The translations under genes and the position numbers were made by a program. From Umezawaea endophytica (lineage in GTDB: Bacteria > Actinomycetota > Actinomycetes > Mycobacteriales > Pseudonocardiaceae), in assembly GCF_025061645.1 (NCBI RefSeq), contig NZ_JANYMP010000015.1:124001-188000 (forward strand): a stretch of 64,000 bases of DNA. Direction: 5' to 3'. Positions 32,687 to 42,596 of this stretch are shown here, piece after piece (position 1 is the first letter of the stretch; every line of letters starts with the position of its first letter). The notes under the pieces are model-generated. The model was not told the origin of the DNA, ran no database searches, and saw only the letters and a program-made list of their open reading frames with translations.

Positions 32687-33436
32687 CTACAGGCGGCCCG
32701 CGTCGATGATGCGGCCGAGGAACTGCCGCGTCCGCGGGTGGACCGGTTCGCCCAGCACCTGCTCCGGCGGCCCGGACTCCAGGAGCTTGCCGCCGTCGAG
32801 GAAGCAGACGCGGTCGGCGACCTGCTTGGCGAACCCCATCTCGTGCGTGGCCATCAGGATCGTGCGGCCCTGACCGGCCAGTTCGCGCACGAGCGCCAGC
32901 ACCTCGCCGACCAGTTCCGGGTCGAGCGCGCTGGTGATCTCGTCGAACAGCAGCAGCCGCGGGTCGTACGCCAACGCCCGCGCGATGGCGACCCGTTGCT
33001 GCTGCCCGCCGGACAGCCGGTCCGGGTACGCGCCCGCCTTGTCCGCCAGTCCCACGCGGGCGAGCAGGTCGCGGGCGCGGTCGTTCGCCACCTCGCGCGG
33101 CACGCCGTGCACGACGCGCGGCGCGAGCGTCACGTTCTCCAGCACGGACATGTGCGGGAACAGGTTGAACGCCTGGAACACGACCCCCATCGACCGTCGC
33201 GCCACGTCGGCGTCCACGCGCGGGTCGGACACGTCCACGCCGTCGAGCAGGACCTGCCCGTCGTCCAGTTCCTCCAGCAGGTTCGCGCAGCGCAGCAGGG
33301 TCGACTTGCCGGAGCCCGACGACCCGATCAGCACCACGACCTCGTGCTCGCGCACGTCCAGGTCGATGCCGTCGAGGACCGTCGTGCCCCCGTACCGCTT
33401 CACCATCCCGCGCACGCTCAACACCGCCTGGCTCAC
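32687..33436 (-). CDS. Polar amino acid ABC transporter ATPase
   Basis: This 249-residue ATPase is of the GlnQ/HisP type. Walker A is GSSGSGKST, the Q-loop lies in VFQAFNLFPHMSVLENV (typical of amino-acid importers), the signature is LSGGQQQ, and Walker B LLLFDEITSALD carries an Ile where Pro is usual (DEI instead of DEP), a change seen in other members. The switch His lies in MATHEMGFA. The GTG start overlaps the permease stop by 4 bp. The three genes form one operon in the order receptor, permease, ATPase. The substrate is probably a polar or acidic amino acid, not determined here. Confidence 0.92.
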   Translation of the reverse strand: MSQAVLSVRGMVKRYGGTTVLDGIDLDVREHEVVVLIGSSGSGKSTLLRCANLLEELDDGQVLLDGVDVSDPRVDADVARRSMGVVFQAFNLFPHMSVLENVTLAPRVVHGVPREVANDRARDLLARVGLADKAGAYPDRLSGGQQQRVAIARALAYDPRLLLFDEITSALDPELVGEVLALVRELAGQGRTILMATHEMGFAKQVADRVCFLDGGKLLESGPPEQVLGEPVHPRTRQFLGRIIDAGRL

Positions 33437-34260
33437 CGCGCCCCCTCCCGACGCGCGGCGCGCCGCGACACCCAGTCCGCCAACCGCCCGGACGGCACGG
33501 CGAGCAGCACGAACAGCAGCCCCGCCACGACGTACGGCGTGAAGTTGTACGACGTGGACGACTCGATCTGCGCGGCTCGCACGGCGTCGACCGCGCCGAG
33601 CACCGAGATGAGGCCGCAGTCCTTCTGCAACGCCACGAAGTCGTTCAGCAGCGCGGGGAACACCCGGCGCACCGCTTGCGGCAGCACGACGAGCCGCATG
33701 GTCTTCTCGTGGTTCAACCCGAGCGAGCGCGCGGCGGCGAGCTGCGACGGGTGCACCGACTCGATGCCCGCGCGGAAGACCTCGGCCACGTAGGCGGAGT
33801 AGATCAGCACGAGCGCGATGCCGCCGAGCAGCACCGGGTCGTTGGGGACGCCGGACAGCCGCAGCCCTGGCAGGCCGAAGCCGACCAGGTACAGGCAGAT
33901 GATCAGCGGCAGGCCGCGGAACAGGTCGACGTACCCGGTCGCGAGCGCCCGCAGCGGGAACCAGACCGAGCCGCGCAACGTCCGCACCGCCGCGATCCAC
34001 AGCGCCAGCACCAGGATCGCGACCTCGGCGACGACGAGCACGCGGACGTTGAGCCACAACCCGTCCAGGACCGCGGGCAGGGTGCGCCACGCCGTGTCCA
34101 GGTTGAAGAACGACTGCCTCACCCGCGGCCAACCCGGTGCGCGGCGCACCGAGAACCAGAGCACGGCCGCGAAGACCACAGTGGACAGCAGGGCGACCGC
34201 GGTGGAGCGACGGGAGCGGGAACGCTTGTAGGCCAAGCGTTCCCGCTGGAGGTCGCTCAT
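33433..34260 (-). CDS. Polar amino acid ABC transporter permease
   Basis: This 275-residue inner-membrane permease of the HisM/GlnP type has about five to six helices and the motif YVDLFRGLPLIICLYLVGFG. The EAA-like loop AARSLGLNHEKTMRLVVLPQAVRRVFPAL contacts the ATPase. The N-terminus is basic. The ATG shares a base with the receptor stop (TGATG). Only one permease gene is present, so the transporter is probably a homodimer in the membrane. An in-frame codon 39 bp upstream is less likely because it lies inside the receptor gene. Confidence 0.9.
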   Translation of the reverse strand: MSDLQRERLAYKRSRSRRSTAVALLSTVVFAAVLWFSVRRAPGWPRVRQSFFNLDTAWRTLPAVLDGLWLNVRVLVVAEVAILVLALWIAAVRTLRGSVWFPLRALATGYVDLFRGLPLIICLYLVGFGLPGLRLSGVPNDPVLLGGIALVLIYSAYVAEVFRAGIESVHPSQLAAARSLGLNHEKTMRLVVLPQAVRRVFPALLNDFVALQKDCGLISVLGAVDAVRAAQIESSTSYNFTPYVVAGLLFVLLAVPSGRLADWVSRRAARREGAR

Positions 34261-35111
34261 CACTTGAGTTCGGGCGCCTTGCCCTCGGTGGTCAGCCACT
34301 GCTTCTCGATCTCGGTGAGCTTGCCCTGCGACCGCAGCGCTTCCACGGCCGTGGACACGCAGCCGGTCAGCTTGCTGCCCTTGTCGAGCACGATGCCGAA
34401 CATCTCGGGCTTCCCGTCACCGGCCGGGATCTGGCCGACGATCGTCGCCTCCGGCAGTTCGGAGCCGGTGATGAAGAACGCCGTGGGCAGGTCCACGACG
34501 ATCGCCTCGACCTGGTTGGCGGTCAGCGCGGCCTTGGCGTCGTCGTTCGTGTTGTAGACGGCGATGTCCTGCTCGGCGGCCAACCGCTTCGCGGCGGTGA
34601 AGCTGGTCGTGCCGACCTGGGCGCCGATCTTGGCCTTCCGCACGTCGTCCAGCGTCTTGGCGCTCGCCACCGGCGAGGTCTTGAGCGAGACGACGGCCTG
34701 CGCGACGGTGTAGTACGGCGCCGAGAAGTCCACCGCCTGCCTGCGCTCGTCGGTGATCGAGAACTCCGTCAGGTTCGCGTCGTAGGTCTTGGCGCCGGGC
34801 TGGATGGCCGCGTTGAACGGCACCCTCACCCACGCCACGTCCTCCTTCGCGTAGCCGAGCTGCTGGGCGACGGCGTAGGCGACGGCGGACTCGAAGCCCT
34901 TGCCGTTGGTCGGGTCGTCGTCCTGGTACCACGGCGGGTAGACCGGCTGGTCGGTGCCGAAGGTGAACTTGCCCTTGGCCAGCGTCGTCAGGTTGTCCTT
35001 CGTGCAGGGGACGCCGTCGACGGCCGTGGGCCCGGAGGGTGCGGCGTTCTCGTCCACCGGGGCGCAGGCGGACAGCAGCAGGGCTGCGAAGAGCAGGGCG
35101 GGTGCGCGCAT
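34260..35111 (-). CDS. Amino acid-binding lipoprotein of the ABC transporter
   Basis: This 283-residue receptor has a lipoprotein signal (LLLSAC, Cys16). The mature protein shows periplasmic-binding-protein type 3 signatures: GKFTFGTDQPVYPPWYQDD, KGFESAVAYAVAQQLG, NLTEFSITDERRQAVDFSAPYY and KIGAQVGTTSFTAAKRL. These resemble glutamine/histidine-type receptors. It is the first gene of the operon and overlaps the permease start by one base. The promoter must lie in the 204-bp gap shared with purC, where no distinct box was recognised. Confidence 0.92.
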   Translation of the reverse strand: MRAPALLFAALLLSACAPVDENAAPSGPTAVDGVPCTKDNLTTLAKGKFTFGTDQPVYPPWYQDDDPTNGKGFESAVAYAVAQQLGYAKEDVAWVRVPFNAAIQPGAKTYDANLTEFSITDERRQAVDFSAPYYTVAQAVVSLKTSPVASAKTLDDVRKAKIGAQVGTTSFTAAKRLAAEQDIAVYNTNDDAKAALTANQVEAIVVDLPTAFFITGSELPEATIVGQIPAGDGKPEMFGIVLDKGSKLTGCVSTAVEALRSQGKLTEIEKQWLTTEGKAPELK

Positions 35112-35302
35112 GCCGGGAATCTAGCCGCCCACGAGACCGATTTGGAGGCTGACCCGCTATCTGGGAAATCCGAAATCTGCCCGTGACCTGCGCGGATGCC
35201 TTTCGTAAGGCGAAGAAATGGTCTGAACAACCTGGTCGTACCGGGGCTGGCCTGCGTGATTGACACCACCGTCCGTCGCACGGTCGCGGTCCGGCCGGGA
35301 AG

Positions 35303-35308
35303 TACGCT
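35303..35308 (+). promoter_or_regulatory. Leaderless-type -10 hexamer of purC
   Basis: TACGCT lies 7 nt before the GTG start at 35316. There is no Shine-Dalgarno sequence in between. Confidence 0.48.
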
Positions 35309-35315
35309 GGCCCGC

Positions 35316-36200
35316 GTGCCCAAGCTCGCCGATTACCCGCAGGTCGCCGTAGGCAAGGTCCGCAGGCTGTACGCCGTGGACGACGAGCTGCTGCTGCTCG
35401 TCGCGACCGACCACATCTCCGCCTACGACCACGTGCTGTCCAGCGAGATCCCGGACAAGGGCCGGGTGCTGACCGCGATGAGCGTGTTCTGGTTCGAGCA
35501 GCTCGCCGACGTGGTCCCGAACCACCTCGTGGCCTACGACGACCCGCGGATCCCCGCCGAGGTCCGCGGCCGGGCGCTGCTGGTCAAGCGCTTGGAGATG
35601 GTGCAGGTCGAGTGCGTGGCGCGCGGGTACCTGACCGGCTCGGGCCTGTCCGACTACCGGGCGACCGGCGCCGTGTGCGGCGTCGAGCTGCCGCCGGGCC
35701 TGGTGGAGGCCGACGAGCTGGCGGAGCCGATCTTCACGCCCGCCACCAAGGCCGAGCTGGGGTCGCACGACGAGAACGTGAGCTTCGAGGCCGTCAGCGC
35801 CGACGTGGGCGCGGACCTGGCGAACCAGCTCCGCGAGACCACTCTGGCCGTGTACCGCGAGGGCCGTGACTACGCCCGCAAGCGCGGGATCATCCTGGCC
35901 GACACGAAGTTCGAGTTCGGCCACGACCGCGACGGGCGGCTCGTCCTCGGTGACGAGGTCCTGACGCCGGACTCGTCCCGCTACTGGCCCGCCGACACCT
36001 ACCGGGCGGGCCGCGTGCAGCCGTCGTTCGACAAGCAGCAGGTCCGCGACTGGCTGACCTCGCCCGCCTCCGGCTGGGACCGCGCGTCCGACACCCCGCC
36101 GCCCGCGCTGCCGGACGAGGTCGTCGCGACGACCCGTGCCAGCTACGTCGAGGCGTACGAGAGGATCTCCGGACGCTCGTTCGCGGACTGGGTTTCCTGA
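35316..36200 (+). CDS. purC: SAICAR synthetase
   Basis: PurC condenses CAIR with aspartate and ATP to SAICAR. The 294-residue protein starts [23 protein letters not shown]. It contains the signatures [29 protein letters not shown] and [12 protein letters not shown], and ends normally. I chose the GTG at 35316 because family members begin at this point and because TACGCT precedes it. An in-frame start 120 bp upstream would add a poor N-terminus. It is followed by a strong hairpin. Its placement between purB and purSQL matches the mycobacterial order. Confidence 0.97.
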   Translation: MPKLADYPQVAVGKVRRLYAVDDELLLLVATDHISAYDHVLSSEIPDKGRVLTAMSVFWFEQLADVVPNHLVAYDDPRIPAEVRGRALLVKRLEMVQVECVARGYLTGSGLSDYRATGAVCGVELPPGLVEADELAEPIFTPATKAELGSHDENVSFEAVSADVGADLANQLRETTLAVYREGRDYARKRGIILADTKFEFGHDRDGRLVLGDEVLTPDSSRYWPADTYRAGRVQPSFDKQQVRDWLTSPASGWDRASDTPPPALPDEVVATTRASYVEAYERISGRSFADWVS

Positions 36201-36205
36201 CCGGG

Positions 36206-36236
36206 TTCGGCGCGGAAGACCTTCTCCCGCGCCGAA
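36206..36236. terminator. Terminator between purC and the convergent SDR gene
   Basis: TTCGGCGCGG and CCGCGCCGAA form a 10-bp stem with an 11-nt loop, followed by TCTCCT. It serves convergent genes. Confidence 0.65.
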
Positions 36237-36244
36237 TCTCCTGG

Positions 36245-37234
36245 TCAGAGAGCTGACAGCAGCTCGTACTCCTCGTCGGGCGTCAGACCGGCCCGCCGCA
36301 CCCGGTCGATCCCCAGCTCCAGCTCGTACGCGAGCGCGTCCTTCGCCGTCTCCCCGACGGGCCGCACCCGCAGTCCGGCGGCCATCGCGGGCCGGGCGTC
36401 GCGGAACATCATCGCCATGTGCGACTCGGTCAGCCACAGCGGCAGCGACCGCGGCCCCGCCCACGGCGCGATCTTCAACCGGTCCAACACCTCCAGCGGC
36501 ACGCGCACAAGCTGCGTGCCGGGGGGCGCCACCGCGCCCGCGATCTCGCCGAGGAAGAAGCTCAACGGCTCCGACGGCCCGGTGCCGTCGAACGTCCCCA
36601 CCAGCCGGTTCTCCGCCGCGTCCACGATCCACGCCGCCAGGTCCCGCACGTCGACGTGCGACGCCGCCTGGTCCGGCGAGTCCGGCACCGCGACCTGCCC
36701 GCCCTGCGACATCCGCGCGGGCCAGTACCCGAACCGGTCACTCGGATCACCCGGCCCGGTGATCAACCCGGCCCGCAGGATGAACGCCCGGTCCTCGAGC
36801 TGGTCGAGCACGGCGTGCTCGCTGGCCACCTTCACCGACCCGTACCGGTTCGCGTCGAACGGCGCCCTCGGGTCGTCCTCCAGCGGCGGCAACGTCGGCG
36901 ACTGCACGGTCTGACCAGCGGACGAGTGGTCGCGGTACACGGAGCAGCTCGACACGAACGTCCAGTGGTCCGTGCTGCCCGCCAGGACGTGCAGCGCTTC
37001 GCGCACCCAGTTCACCGACATCTTCGCGACGTCGACGACGGCGTCGAACTGCTCGCCCCGCAGCACCTCGAGCCCACCCGGCTGATCCCGGTCGACCACG
37101 ACGAGCTCCGCCCCATCGGGCACGGCCCCGGACGCCCCACGTGCCGCGCACACAACCTCGTGGTCGCGACGCACCGCCTCCGCCGCCACCGCCTTGCTGA
37201 GGAAGACGGTTCCACCCAGCACCAGGATTCGCAT
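36245..37234 (-). CDS. NAD-dependent epimerase/dehydratase family protein
   Basis: This 329-residue extended SDR protein begins MRILVLGGTVFLSKAVAAEA. The Rossmann Gly motif is GGTVFLS, where a Ser replaces the last Gly usual for the family. VDRDQPGGLEVL and FDAVVDVAKM follow. The region of the catalytic Tyr (WTFVSSCSVYRDHSS, NRYGSVKVASEH with YGSVK) keeps a Tyr-x-x-x-Lys. It probably reduces or epimerises a small sugar or isoprenoid-like substrate with NAD(P). I chose the ATG because it starts the Rossmann strand. It faces purC tail to tail and shares the long 5' intergenic region with purS. Confidence 0.85.
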   Translation of the reverse strand: MRILVLGGTVFLSKAVAAEAVRRDHEVVCAARGASGAVPDGAELVVVDRDQPGGLEVLRGEQFDAVVDVAKMSVNWVREALHVLAGSTDHWTFVSSCSVYRDHSSAGQTVQSPTLPPLEDDPRAPFDANRYGSVKVASEHAVLDQLEDRAFILRAGLITGPGDPSDRFGYWPARMSQGGQVAVPDSPDQAASHVDVRDLAAWIVDAAENRLVGTFDGTGPSEPLSFFLGEIAGAVAPPGTQLVRVPLEVLDRLKIAPWAGPRSLPLWLTESHMAMMFRDARPAMAAGLRVRPVGETAKDALAYELELGIDRVRRAGLTPDEEYELLSAL

Positions 37235-37823
37235 ACTCGTAACAGTGACGACCCGAACGGGGTTCCGCCACCGGTCTCGCAGAGGGCGAACACCCCGACC
37301 AGGTGATTTACGCCAAAGTAAGCGCGTGATGGCCGTAAGTGATCTTCGAGAAACTTGCGAAGAGGGCAACGAAACCGCAGACCTGCGGACCACCGGTCAA
37401 AACGCCCGAAACACCGCTCGTGCGAGTGGGTGATCCTCCAGTGCACCCGCATGCCCGCCGATGGTGATCACCGTGAATCTGCACGCGTTCGTCGACGAAT
37501 CCCGCCGCAACGACCGGTCGTGGGGTGGTGAATGGCGCAGGCGCGCCATGCCCTTGGTGGCCAGGGAGGTGAACCTCGACACCTGGTCCGGATAGCGCGA
37601 AGCGCGGCTGCCGACCGTCCGGACGGTAACCGCGCTCACTTCCTCGGCCCCTCATGGGCCTCGGCTCCTCAAAAATACATCCCGGCTTCCGCCGATCAAG
37701 CGAAGTAACCCAAAGGTGTGATGACCTGGCGGTGTGTGGTCCAGCGCACCCGTGACCGGGGTGAACGCGCAGGTCAGGTAACCTACAGCCATCCCCCGCC
37801 CTCGTAACAGGGAGCAGCCTGCT
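37235..37823. other. 589-bp intergenic region upstream of purS
   Basis: This is the longest stretch without a convincing gene. Its GC content is visibly lower than that of the neighbours. It holds a short possible gene remnant (37461-37595), a 34-codon open frame at 37329-37433 without a ribosome binding site, and a two-tier hairpin at 37601-37636 (AGCGCGG/CCGCGCT enclosing the palindrome ACCGTCCGGACGGT). A small stem follows at 37646-37660, then an A-rich stretch. The purS promoter must lie at the right end, where TAACCT (37777-37782) is a -10 candidate. No tRNA or known riboswitch was recognised. Confidence 0.6.
37461..37595 (+). pseudogene. Possible remnant of a 'HAFVDES' protein gene
   Basis: A 44-residue frame reads VNLHAFVDESRRNDRSWGG, then loses sense and ends early. 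The HAFVDES start is familiar from actinobacterial proteins with an acidic RNase-H-like or DUF3800-like beginning, so this may be the decayed 5' end of such a gene. There is no ribosome binding site and no downstream homologous reading. The call is weak. Confidence 0.25.
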
Positions 37824-38063
37824 GTGGCTCGTGTCGTTGTCGACGTCATGCCGAAGCCCGAGATCCTCGACCCGCAAGGCCAGGCGGTGGCGAATGCGCT
37901 GCCCCGGCTGGGTTTCGAGGGGATCACCAGTGTCCGCCAGGGCAAGCACTTCGAGTTGGAGGTCGACGACTCCGTCGACGACGCCGCGCTGGAGAAGATC
38001 GCCGAGACCTTCCTCGCGAACCCGGTCATCGAGGACTGGGTGGTTCGGCGGGTCGGCGCATGA
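37824..38063 (+). CDS. purS: FGAM synthase subunit PurS
   Basis: PurS is the 79-residue bridging subunit of the three-part formylglycinamidine ribonucleotide synthase. The sequence [20 protein letters not shown] and [19 protein letters not shown] is diagnostic. It dimerises and joins PurL to the ammonia-producing PurQ. The GTG start has CAGGGAGC 8-13 nt upstream. The stop overlaps purQ as ATGA, and purQ overlaps purL the same way, so the three subunits are made together from one transcript. Confidence 0.97.
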   Translation: MARVVVDVMPKPEILDPQGQAVANALPRLGFEGITSVRQGKHFELEVDDSVDDAALEKIAETFLANPVIEDWVVRRVGA

Positions 38064-38737
38064 GCGTTCGCGTTGGGGTGATCACGTTCCCCGGCACGCT
38101 GGACGACGTGGACGCCGCTCGTGCGGCCCGGTACGCCGAGGCCGAGGCGGTGCCGCTGTGGCACGGTGACCCGGACCTCAAGGGCGTCGACGCGGTGATC
38201 GTGCCGGGCGGGTTCTCCTACGGCGACTACCTGCGCTGCGGCGCCATCGCGCGGTTCGCGCCGGTGATGGGGTCCGTCATCGAGGCCGCGGGCAAGGGCA
38301 TGCCGGTCCTGGGGATCTGCAACGGTTTCCAGATCCTGTGCGAGGCGGGTCTCCTGCCCGGCGCGCTGATCCGGAACTCCGGGCTGCACTTCGTCTGCAA
38401 GGACCAGTGGCTCAAGGTGGAGAACAACACCACGGCTTGGTCGTCCCGGTACGAGAAGGGCGCCGAGATCCTGGTTCCCCTCAAGTCGGGCGAGGGCGGC
38501 TACCAGGCCACCCAGTCCACTGTGGACGAACTGGAGGGTGAGGGTCGCGTGGTGTTCCGCTACGTCGGCGACAACCCCAACGGTTCACGCAACAACATCG
38601 CGGGCATCACGAGCGCGAACGGTCGGGTCGTCGGCCTCATGCCGCACCCGGAGCACGCGATCGACGCGCTGACCGGCCCCACGGACGACGGACTGGGCAT
38701 GTTCCTCAGCCTCATGGATGCGGTGGTGAACGCATGA
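38060..38737 (+). CDS. purQ: FGAM synthase glutaminase subunit PurQ
   Basis: PurQ (225 residues) is the class I glutamine amidotransferase subunit that frees ammonia from glutamine for PurL. The nucleophile elbow [12 protein letters not shown] carries the catalytic Cys. [19 protein letters not shown] is the oxyanion-side block, and MPHPEHAID supplies the catalytic His and Glu. The N-terminus [17 protein letters not shown] is typical. It overlaps both neighbours by 4 bp in the purSQL operon. Confidence 0.97.
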   Translation: MSVRVGVITFPGTLDDVDAARAARYAEAEAVPLWHGDPDLKGVDAVIVPGGFSYGDYLRCGAIARFAPVMGSVIEAAGKGMPVLGICNGFQILCEAGLLPGALIRNSGLHFVCKDQWLKVENNTTAWSSRYEKGAEILVPLKSGEGGYQATQSTVDELEGEGRVVFRYVGDNPNGSRNNIAGITSANGRVVGLMPHPEHAIDALTGPTDDGLGMFLSLMDAVVNA

Positions 38738-41010
38738 GCATCGACACCGTCAAGAACGCCGAGACCACGCCCGACCAGGAGCAGCCGTTCCGGGAGTTGG
38801 GCCTCAAGGACGACGAGTACGCGCGCATCCGCGAGATCCTCGGCCGCAGGCCGACGGACGCGGAACTGGCGATGTACTCGATCATGTGGAGCGAGCACTG
38901 CTCCTACAAGTCGTCGAAGGTGCACTTCCGGCACTTCAGCGAGTCGCTGACGGACGAGATGCGCGCCAAGATGCTCGCGGGCATCGGCGAGAACGCGGGC
39001 GTCGTCGACATCGGCGACGGCTGGGCCATCACGTTCAAGGTCGAGTCGCACAACCACCCGTCCTACGTCGAGCCGTACCAGGGCGCGGCGACGGGCGTCG
39101 GCGGCATCGTGCGCGACATCATCGCGATGGGCGCGCGCCCGCTGGCGGTCATGGACTCGCTGCGCTTCGGCAAGGCGGACGCCCCGGACACGCGCCGGGT
39201 GCTGCCCGGTGTCGTCGCGGGCGTCGGCGGCTACGGCAACTGCCTCGGCCTGCCGAACATCGGCGGCGAGGTCGTGTTCGACGAGTCGTACGCGGGCAAC
39301 CCGCTGGTGAACGCCCTGTGCGTGGGCGTGCTCCGCGTCGAGGACCTGCACCTGGCGCACGCGTCCGGCGCGGGCAACAAGATCATCCTGTTCGGTGCGC
39401 GCACCGGGCTGGACGGCATCGGCGGCGTGTCCGTCCTCGCGAGCGACACGTTCGCGGGCGACGACGGCAGCGGCAAGCGCAAGAAGCTGCCCGCCGTGCA
39501 GGTCGGCGACCCGTTCACCGAGAAGGTGCTGATCGAGTGCTGCCTGGAGCTGTTCCAGCAGGGCATCGTCGTCGGCATCCAGGACCTCGGCGGCGCCGGG
39601 CTCTCCTGCGCCACCTCGGAACTCGCCAGCGCCGGTGACGGCGGCATGCACGTCTACCTGGAGCGGGTCCCGCTGCGGGCGACCGGCATGACCCCGGCCG
39701 AGATCCTGTCGAGCGAGTCGCAGGAACGCATGTGCGCGGTCGTGGCGCCGGAGAACGTCGACGCGTTCATGGCCGTGTGCGCGAAGTGGGACGTCATCGC
39801 CTCCGAGATCGGCGAGGTCACCGAGGGCGAACGCCTGGTGATCACGTGGAACGACGAGGTCGTCGTGGACGTGCCGCCGCGCACCGTGGCGCACGAGGGC
39901 CCGGTGTACAACCGGCCCATCGAGCGCCCGGCGGACCAGGACGCGCTGATCGCCAACGGCCCGGAGTCGCTGGCCCGGCCGACCGCGGCCGCGGACATCC
40001 TCAAGACCATCGTCACCATGGCCGCGTCGCCGAACCTGGCGTCCCGCCGCTGGGTCACGCAGCAGTACGACCGCTACGTGCGCGGTGGCACGGTCCTGGC
40101 GCAGCCGTCGGACGCGGGCATGATCCGCATCGACGAGGAGACCAACCGCGGCATCGCGCTGGCCACCGACTGCAACGGCCGCTTCACCAAGCTGGACCCG
40201 TACGCCGGCGCGCAGCTCGCGCTGGCCGAGGCCTACCGGAACGTGTCAGTCAGCGGCGCGACGCCCATCGCGGTGTCGGACTGCCTGAACTTCGGCTCGC
40301 CGGAGGACCCGGCCGTGATGTGGCAGTTCGAGCAGGCCATCAGGGGCATCGCCGACGGCTGCCGCGAACTGGGCATCCCGGTGACGGGCGGCAACGTCAG
40401 CTTCTACAACCAGACCGGCAGCACGGCGATCCTGCCGACGCCGGTCATCGGCGTGCTGGGCGTGATCGACGACGTGCGTCGCCGCATCCCGACCGGCATC
40501 GGCGCGGAAGCGGGCGAGACCCTGCTGCTGCTGGGCGACACCCGAGACGAGTTCGGCGGCTCCGAGTGGGCGCACGTCGTGCACGGCCACCTGGGCGGCA
40601 CGCCGCCGAAGGTCGACCTGGCACGGGAACGCCTGCTCGGCGAGGTGCTGCTGGCCGGGTCGCGCGACGGCATGGTGTCCGCCGCGCACGACCTGTCCGA
40701 CGGTGGTCTGGCCCAGGCGCTCGTCGAGGCCTGCCTGATCGGCGAGACCGGCGCGCGGGTGTTCCTGGACAGCGACCAGGACGCGTTCACGCAGCTCTTC
40801 AGCGAGTCCGCGGGCCGCGTGCTCGTGGCCGTGCCGCGCAGCGAGGAACTGCGGTTCACCGACATGTGCACCGCGCGGCAGTTGCCGTGGCGCAAGGTCG
40901 GCGTCGTCGACCCGGAGTCCGAGTCCCTGGAGATCCAGGACCTCGGCCAGCTCCAGCTCGGCGAACTCCGCGCCGCCTGGGAAGGCACCCTTCCCGCGCT
41001 GTTCGACTAG
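38734..41010 (+). CDS. purL: FGAM synthase catalytic subunit PurL
   Basis: PurL (758 residues, the small form that needs PurS and PurQ) converts FGAR to FGAM with ATP and ammonia, the fourth step of purine synthesis. Signatures include [36 protein letters not shown] with the ATP-binding and catalytic His, [36 protein letters not shown] and [14 protein letters not shown]. Both AIRS-type halves are present and there is no frame disturbance. It is the last gene of purSQL. A perfect 13-bp hairpin follows the stop. Confidence 0.98.
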   Translation: MSIDTVKNAETTPDQEQPFRELGLKDDEYARIREILGRRPTDAELAMYSIMWSEHCSYKSSKVHFRHFSESLTDEMRAKMLAGIGENAGVVDIGDGWAITFKVESHNHPSYVEPYQGAATGVGGIVRDIIAMGARPLAVMDSLRFGKADAPDTRRVLPGVVAGVGGYGNCLGLPNIGGEVVFDESYAGNPLVNALCVGVLRVEDLHLAHASGAGNKIILFGARTGLDGIGGVSVLASDTFAGDDGSGKRKKLPAVQVGDPFTEKVLIECCLELFQQGIVVGIQDLGGAGLSCATSELASAGDGGMHVYLERVPLRATGMTPAEILSSESQERMCAVVAPENVDAFMAVCAKWDVIASEIGEVTEGERLVITWNDEVVVDVPPRTVAHEGPVYNRPIERPADQDALIANGPESLARPTAAADILKTIVTMAASPNLASRRWVTQQYDRYVRGGTVLAQPSDAGMIRIDEETNRGIALATDCNGRFTKLDPYAGAQLALAEAYRNVSVSGATPIAVSDCLNFGSPEDPAVMWQFEQAIRGIADGCRELGIPVTGGNVSFYNQTGSTAILPTPVIGVLGVIDDVRRRIPTGIGAEAGETLLLLGDTRDEFGGSEWAHVVHGHLGGTPPKVDLARERLLGEVLLAGSRDGMVSAAHDLSDGGLAQALVEACLIGETGARVFLDSDQDAFTQLFSESAGRVLVAVPRSEELRFTDMCTARQLPWRKVGVVDPESESLEIQDLGQLQLGELRAAWEGTLPALFD

Positions 41011-41019
41011 GAACGCGGT

Positions 41020-41049
41020 GGTGGGGAGGCTTTCCGAAGCCTCCCCACC
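41020..41049. terminator. Bidirectional terminator after purL
   Basis: GGTGGGGAGGCTT and AAGCCTCCCCACC form a perfect 13-bp stem around TCCG. It lies between the purL stop and the stop of the convergent lysozyme gene, so it probably serves both. Confidence 0.8.
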
Positions 41050-41055
41050 CCGGCG

Positions 41056-41859
41056 TCAGCCGTTGGCCAGCGCCTGGAGGCGGTCGTAGCCGCCGTTGAA
41101 CCGGTTCTGGTCGATCGGCGTCGACGAGTACTGCCAGAACGTGTGGAACTCCCAGTCGAACGGGAGCGCGCCGGGCGCGGAGGCGTACCTGGCCACCCAC
41201 AACGGGTTCGTGGTCTTGAAGCTGCCGCCGACGCACTGGTTCCACCAGCTCGCGGACGTGTAGATGACCGGGAACACGCCGGTCCGCGCGCGGTAGGTGT
41301 CGCTGAAGGCGAGCACCCAGGCCGTCATGGCGGCCTGCGACAGGCCGTAGCAGGTGCCGCCGTAGGGGTTGTACTCCATGTCCAGCGCGCCCGGCAGGGT
41401 TCGGCCGTCCGCCGACCAGCCGCCGCCGTTGGCGAGGAAGTACTCGGCCTGCGCCTCGCCGCTCGACTGGTTGGGCAGGGCGAAGTGGTAGGCGCCGCGG
41501 ATCATGCCGACCTCGTACGAGCCGTCGTACTGCTGGGCGAAGTACGGGTTCCGGTACCCGGTGCTCTCGGTGGCCTTGACGTACGCGAACCGCTTGCCCT
41601 GGTTCCAGTGCGCCGCCCAGTCGACGTTGCCCTGGTAGCTGCTGACGTCGATGCCCTCCACCGTTTCCAGGACCCCGTGGTCCTTGTCCGGCTTGACGTC
41701 GGCACCCTCACCGCCCTCGTGCTTCCGGATCTGCGACCCCATCGAGTGGTTCTGCGTCGCGGGATCGGGGGCGGGGCCGCCGTCGACCGGGATTCGCGCC
41801 GTGACCAGCGAACCTGTTGGCGTCGGCAGGGCTCGTTCTTCGCGTGGGACTGTCTTCAT
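41056..41859 (-). CDS. GH25 lysozyme-like protein without signal peptide (copy 3 in transcription order)
   Basis: This 267-residue protein has a GH25 (Chalaropsis-type) muramidase domain from about residue 68. Catalytic positions look intact: Asp71 in GIDVSSYQG, Asp160 and Glu162 in the DMEYNPY motif. The WQYSS element lies near the end. The N-terminal 65 residues (TVPREERALPTPTGSLVTAR and following) are polar and show no Sec or Tat signal, although the strong AAGGAG supports this start. Export by another route, or no export, must be considered. It is the third of three head-to-tail paralogues and ends at the shared terminator with purL. Confidence 0.85.
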   Translation of the reverse strand: MKTVPREERALPTPTGSLVTARIPVDGGPAPDPATQNHSMGSQIRKHEGGEGADVKPDKDHGVLETVEGIDVSSYQGNVDWAAHWNQGKRFAYVKATESTGYRNPYFAQQYDGSYEVGMIRGAYHFALPNQSSGEAQAEYFLANGGGWSADGRTLPGALDMEYNPYGGTCYGLSQAAMTAWVLAFSDTYRARTGVFPVIYTSASWWNQCVGGSFKTTNPLWVARYASAPGALPFDWEFHTFWQYSSTPIDQNRFNGGYDRLQALANG

Positions 41860-41969
41860 CTCGGACTCCTTGAGCCTGTGCAGGGGCGGAGAGTCGAGCT
41901 GCGAGTGTCCTGCACTCGGTGACGCGGTGGCCAGCTCTCCGGTGATCGGGTTGCCGGACGGCCGCTCGG

Positions 41970-42587
41970 CTAATCCCCCACCAGCGCCAGCAGGCGGTCC
42001 CGCGGACCCCGTTCCACGGTCGGCGACGGCCGGTGCCACACCGGGTAGACGCCCCGGCCGCGGGGGAACGCCCCTGGTGTGGCCGAGTGCATGTCCACCC
42101 GCAGCGGGTTCACCGGGCCGGCTTCCGCGCCCGCGCACTGGGCCCACCAGACCGCCGACGTGTAGACCACCGGGTACCGACCGGTCCACTCCAGGTAGGT
42201 GTCGGCGAAGTCCAGCACCCAGTCGGACAGCGCGGCCCTCGTCAACCCGTAGCAGGCCTTGCCGTACGGGTTGAACTCCAGGTTCAGCGCGCCGGGCAGG
42301 GTCATGCCGTCGGCTTTCCAGGCCCCGCCGTTGTCCACGAAGAACTCGGCCTGGTCGGCGCCGCTCGACCGGTCCGGCAGCGCGAAGTGGTACGCGCCGC
42401 GGATCAGGCCGACGTCGAACGACTCGGCGTACTGGACGCCGAAACCGGGGTTCACGTGGTCGACGCCCTCGGTCGCGAGCACGTACGCGAACCTCTTGCC
42501 CTGCTGCCAGTGGCTCGTCCAGTCGGCCTCGGTCGGACCCTGCGCGCTCACGTCGACGCCGGACACCGCGTCGTCCCCCTGCCTCAT
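41970..42587 (-). CDS. Degenerate GH25 lysozyme paralogue (middle copy)
   Basis: This 205-residue protein aligns along most of its length with the flanking GH25 copies (RFAYVLATEGVDHVNPGFG, GLIRGAYHFALPDRSSGADQ). Several key positions have changed. The first block is VDVSAQGPTEADW instead of the VDVSSxQGxVDW type. The catalytic Asp of the DxE motif is Asn102 (NLEFNPY) beside Glu104. The C-terminal third has lost the WQ element (VYPVWHRPS). It has no signal peptide. The start lies 9 bp after the previous copy. It is probably inactive as a muramidase. It may be a decaying duplicate or a retained binding protein. Confidence 0.75.
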   Translation of the reverse strand: MRQGDDAVSGVDVSAQGPTEADWTSHWQQGKRFAYVLATEGVDHVNPGFGVQYAESFDVGLIRGAYHFALPDRSSGADQAEFFVDNGGAWKADGMTLPGALNLEFNPYGKACYGLTRAALSDWVLDFADTYLEWTGRYPVVYTSAVWWAQCAGAEAGPVNPLRVDMHSATPGAFPRGRGVYPVWHRPSPTVERGPRDRLLALVGD

Positions 42588-42596
42588 GGTCCGCGG

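Noticed and set aside
37329..37433. A 34-codon open frame in the purS upstream region
   Set aside because: There is no Shine-Dalgarno sequence, no -10 hexamer at the leaderless distance, and no recognisable sequence pattern.
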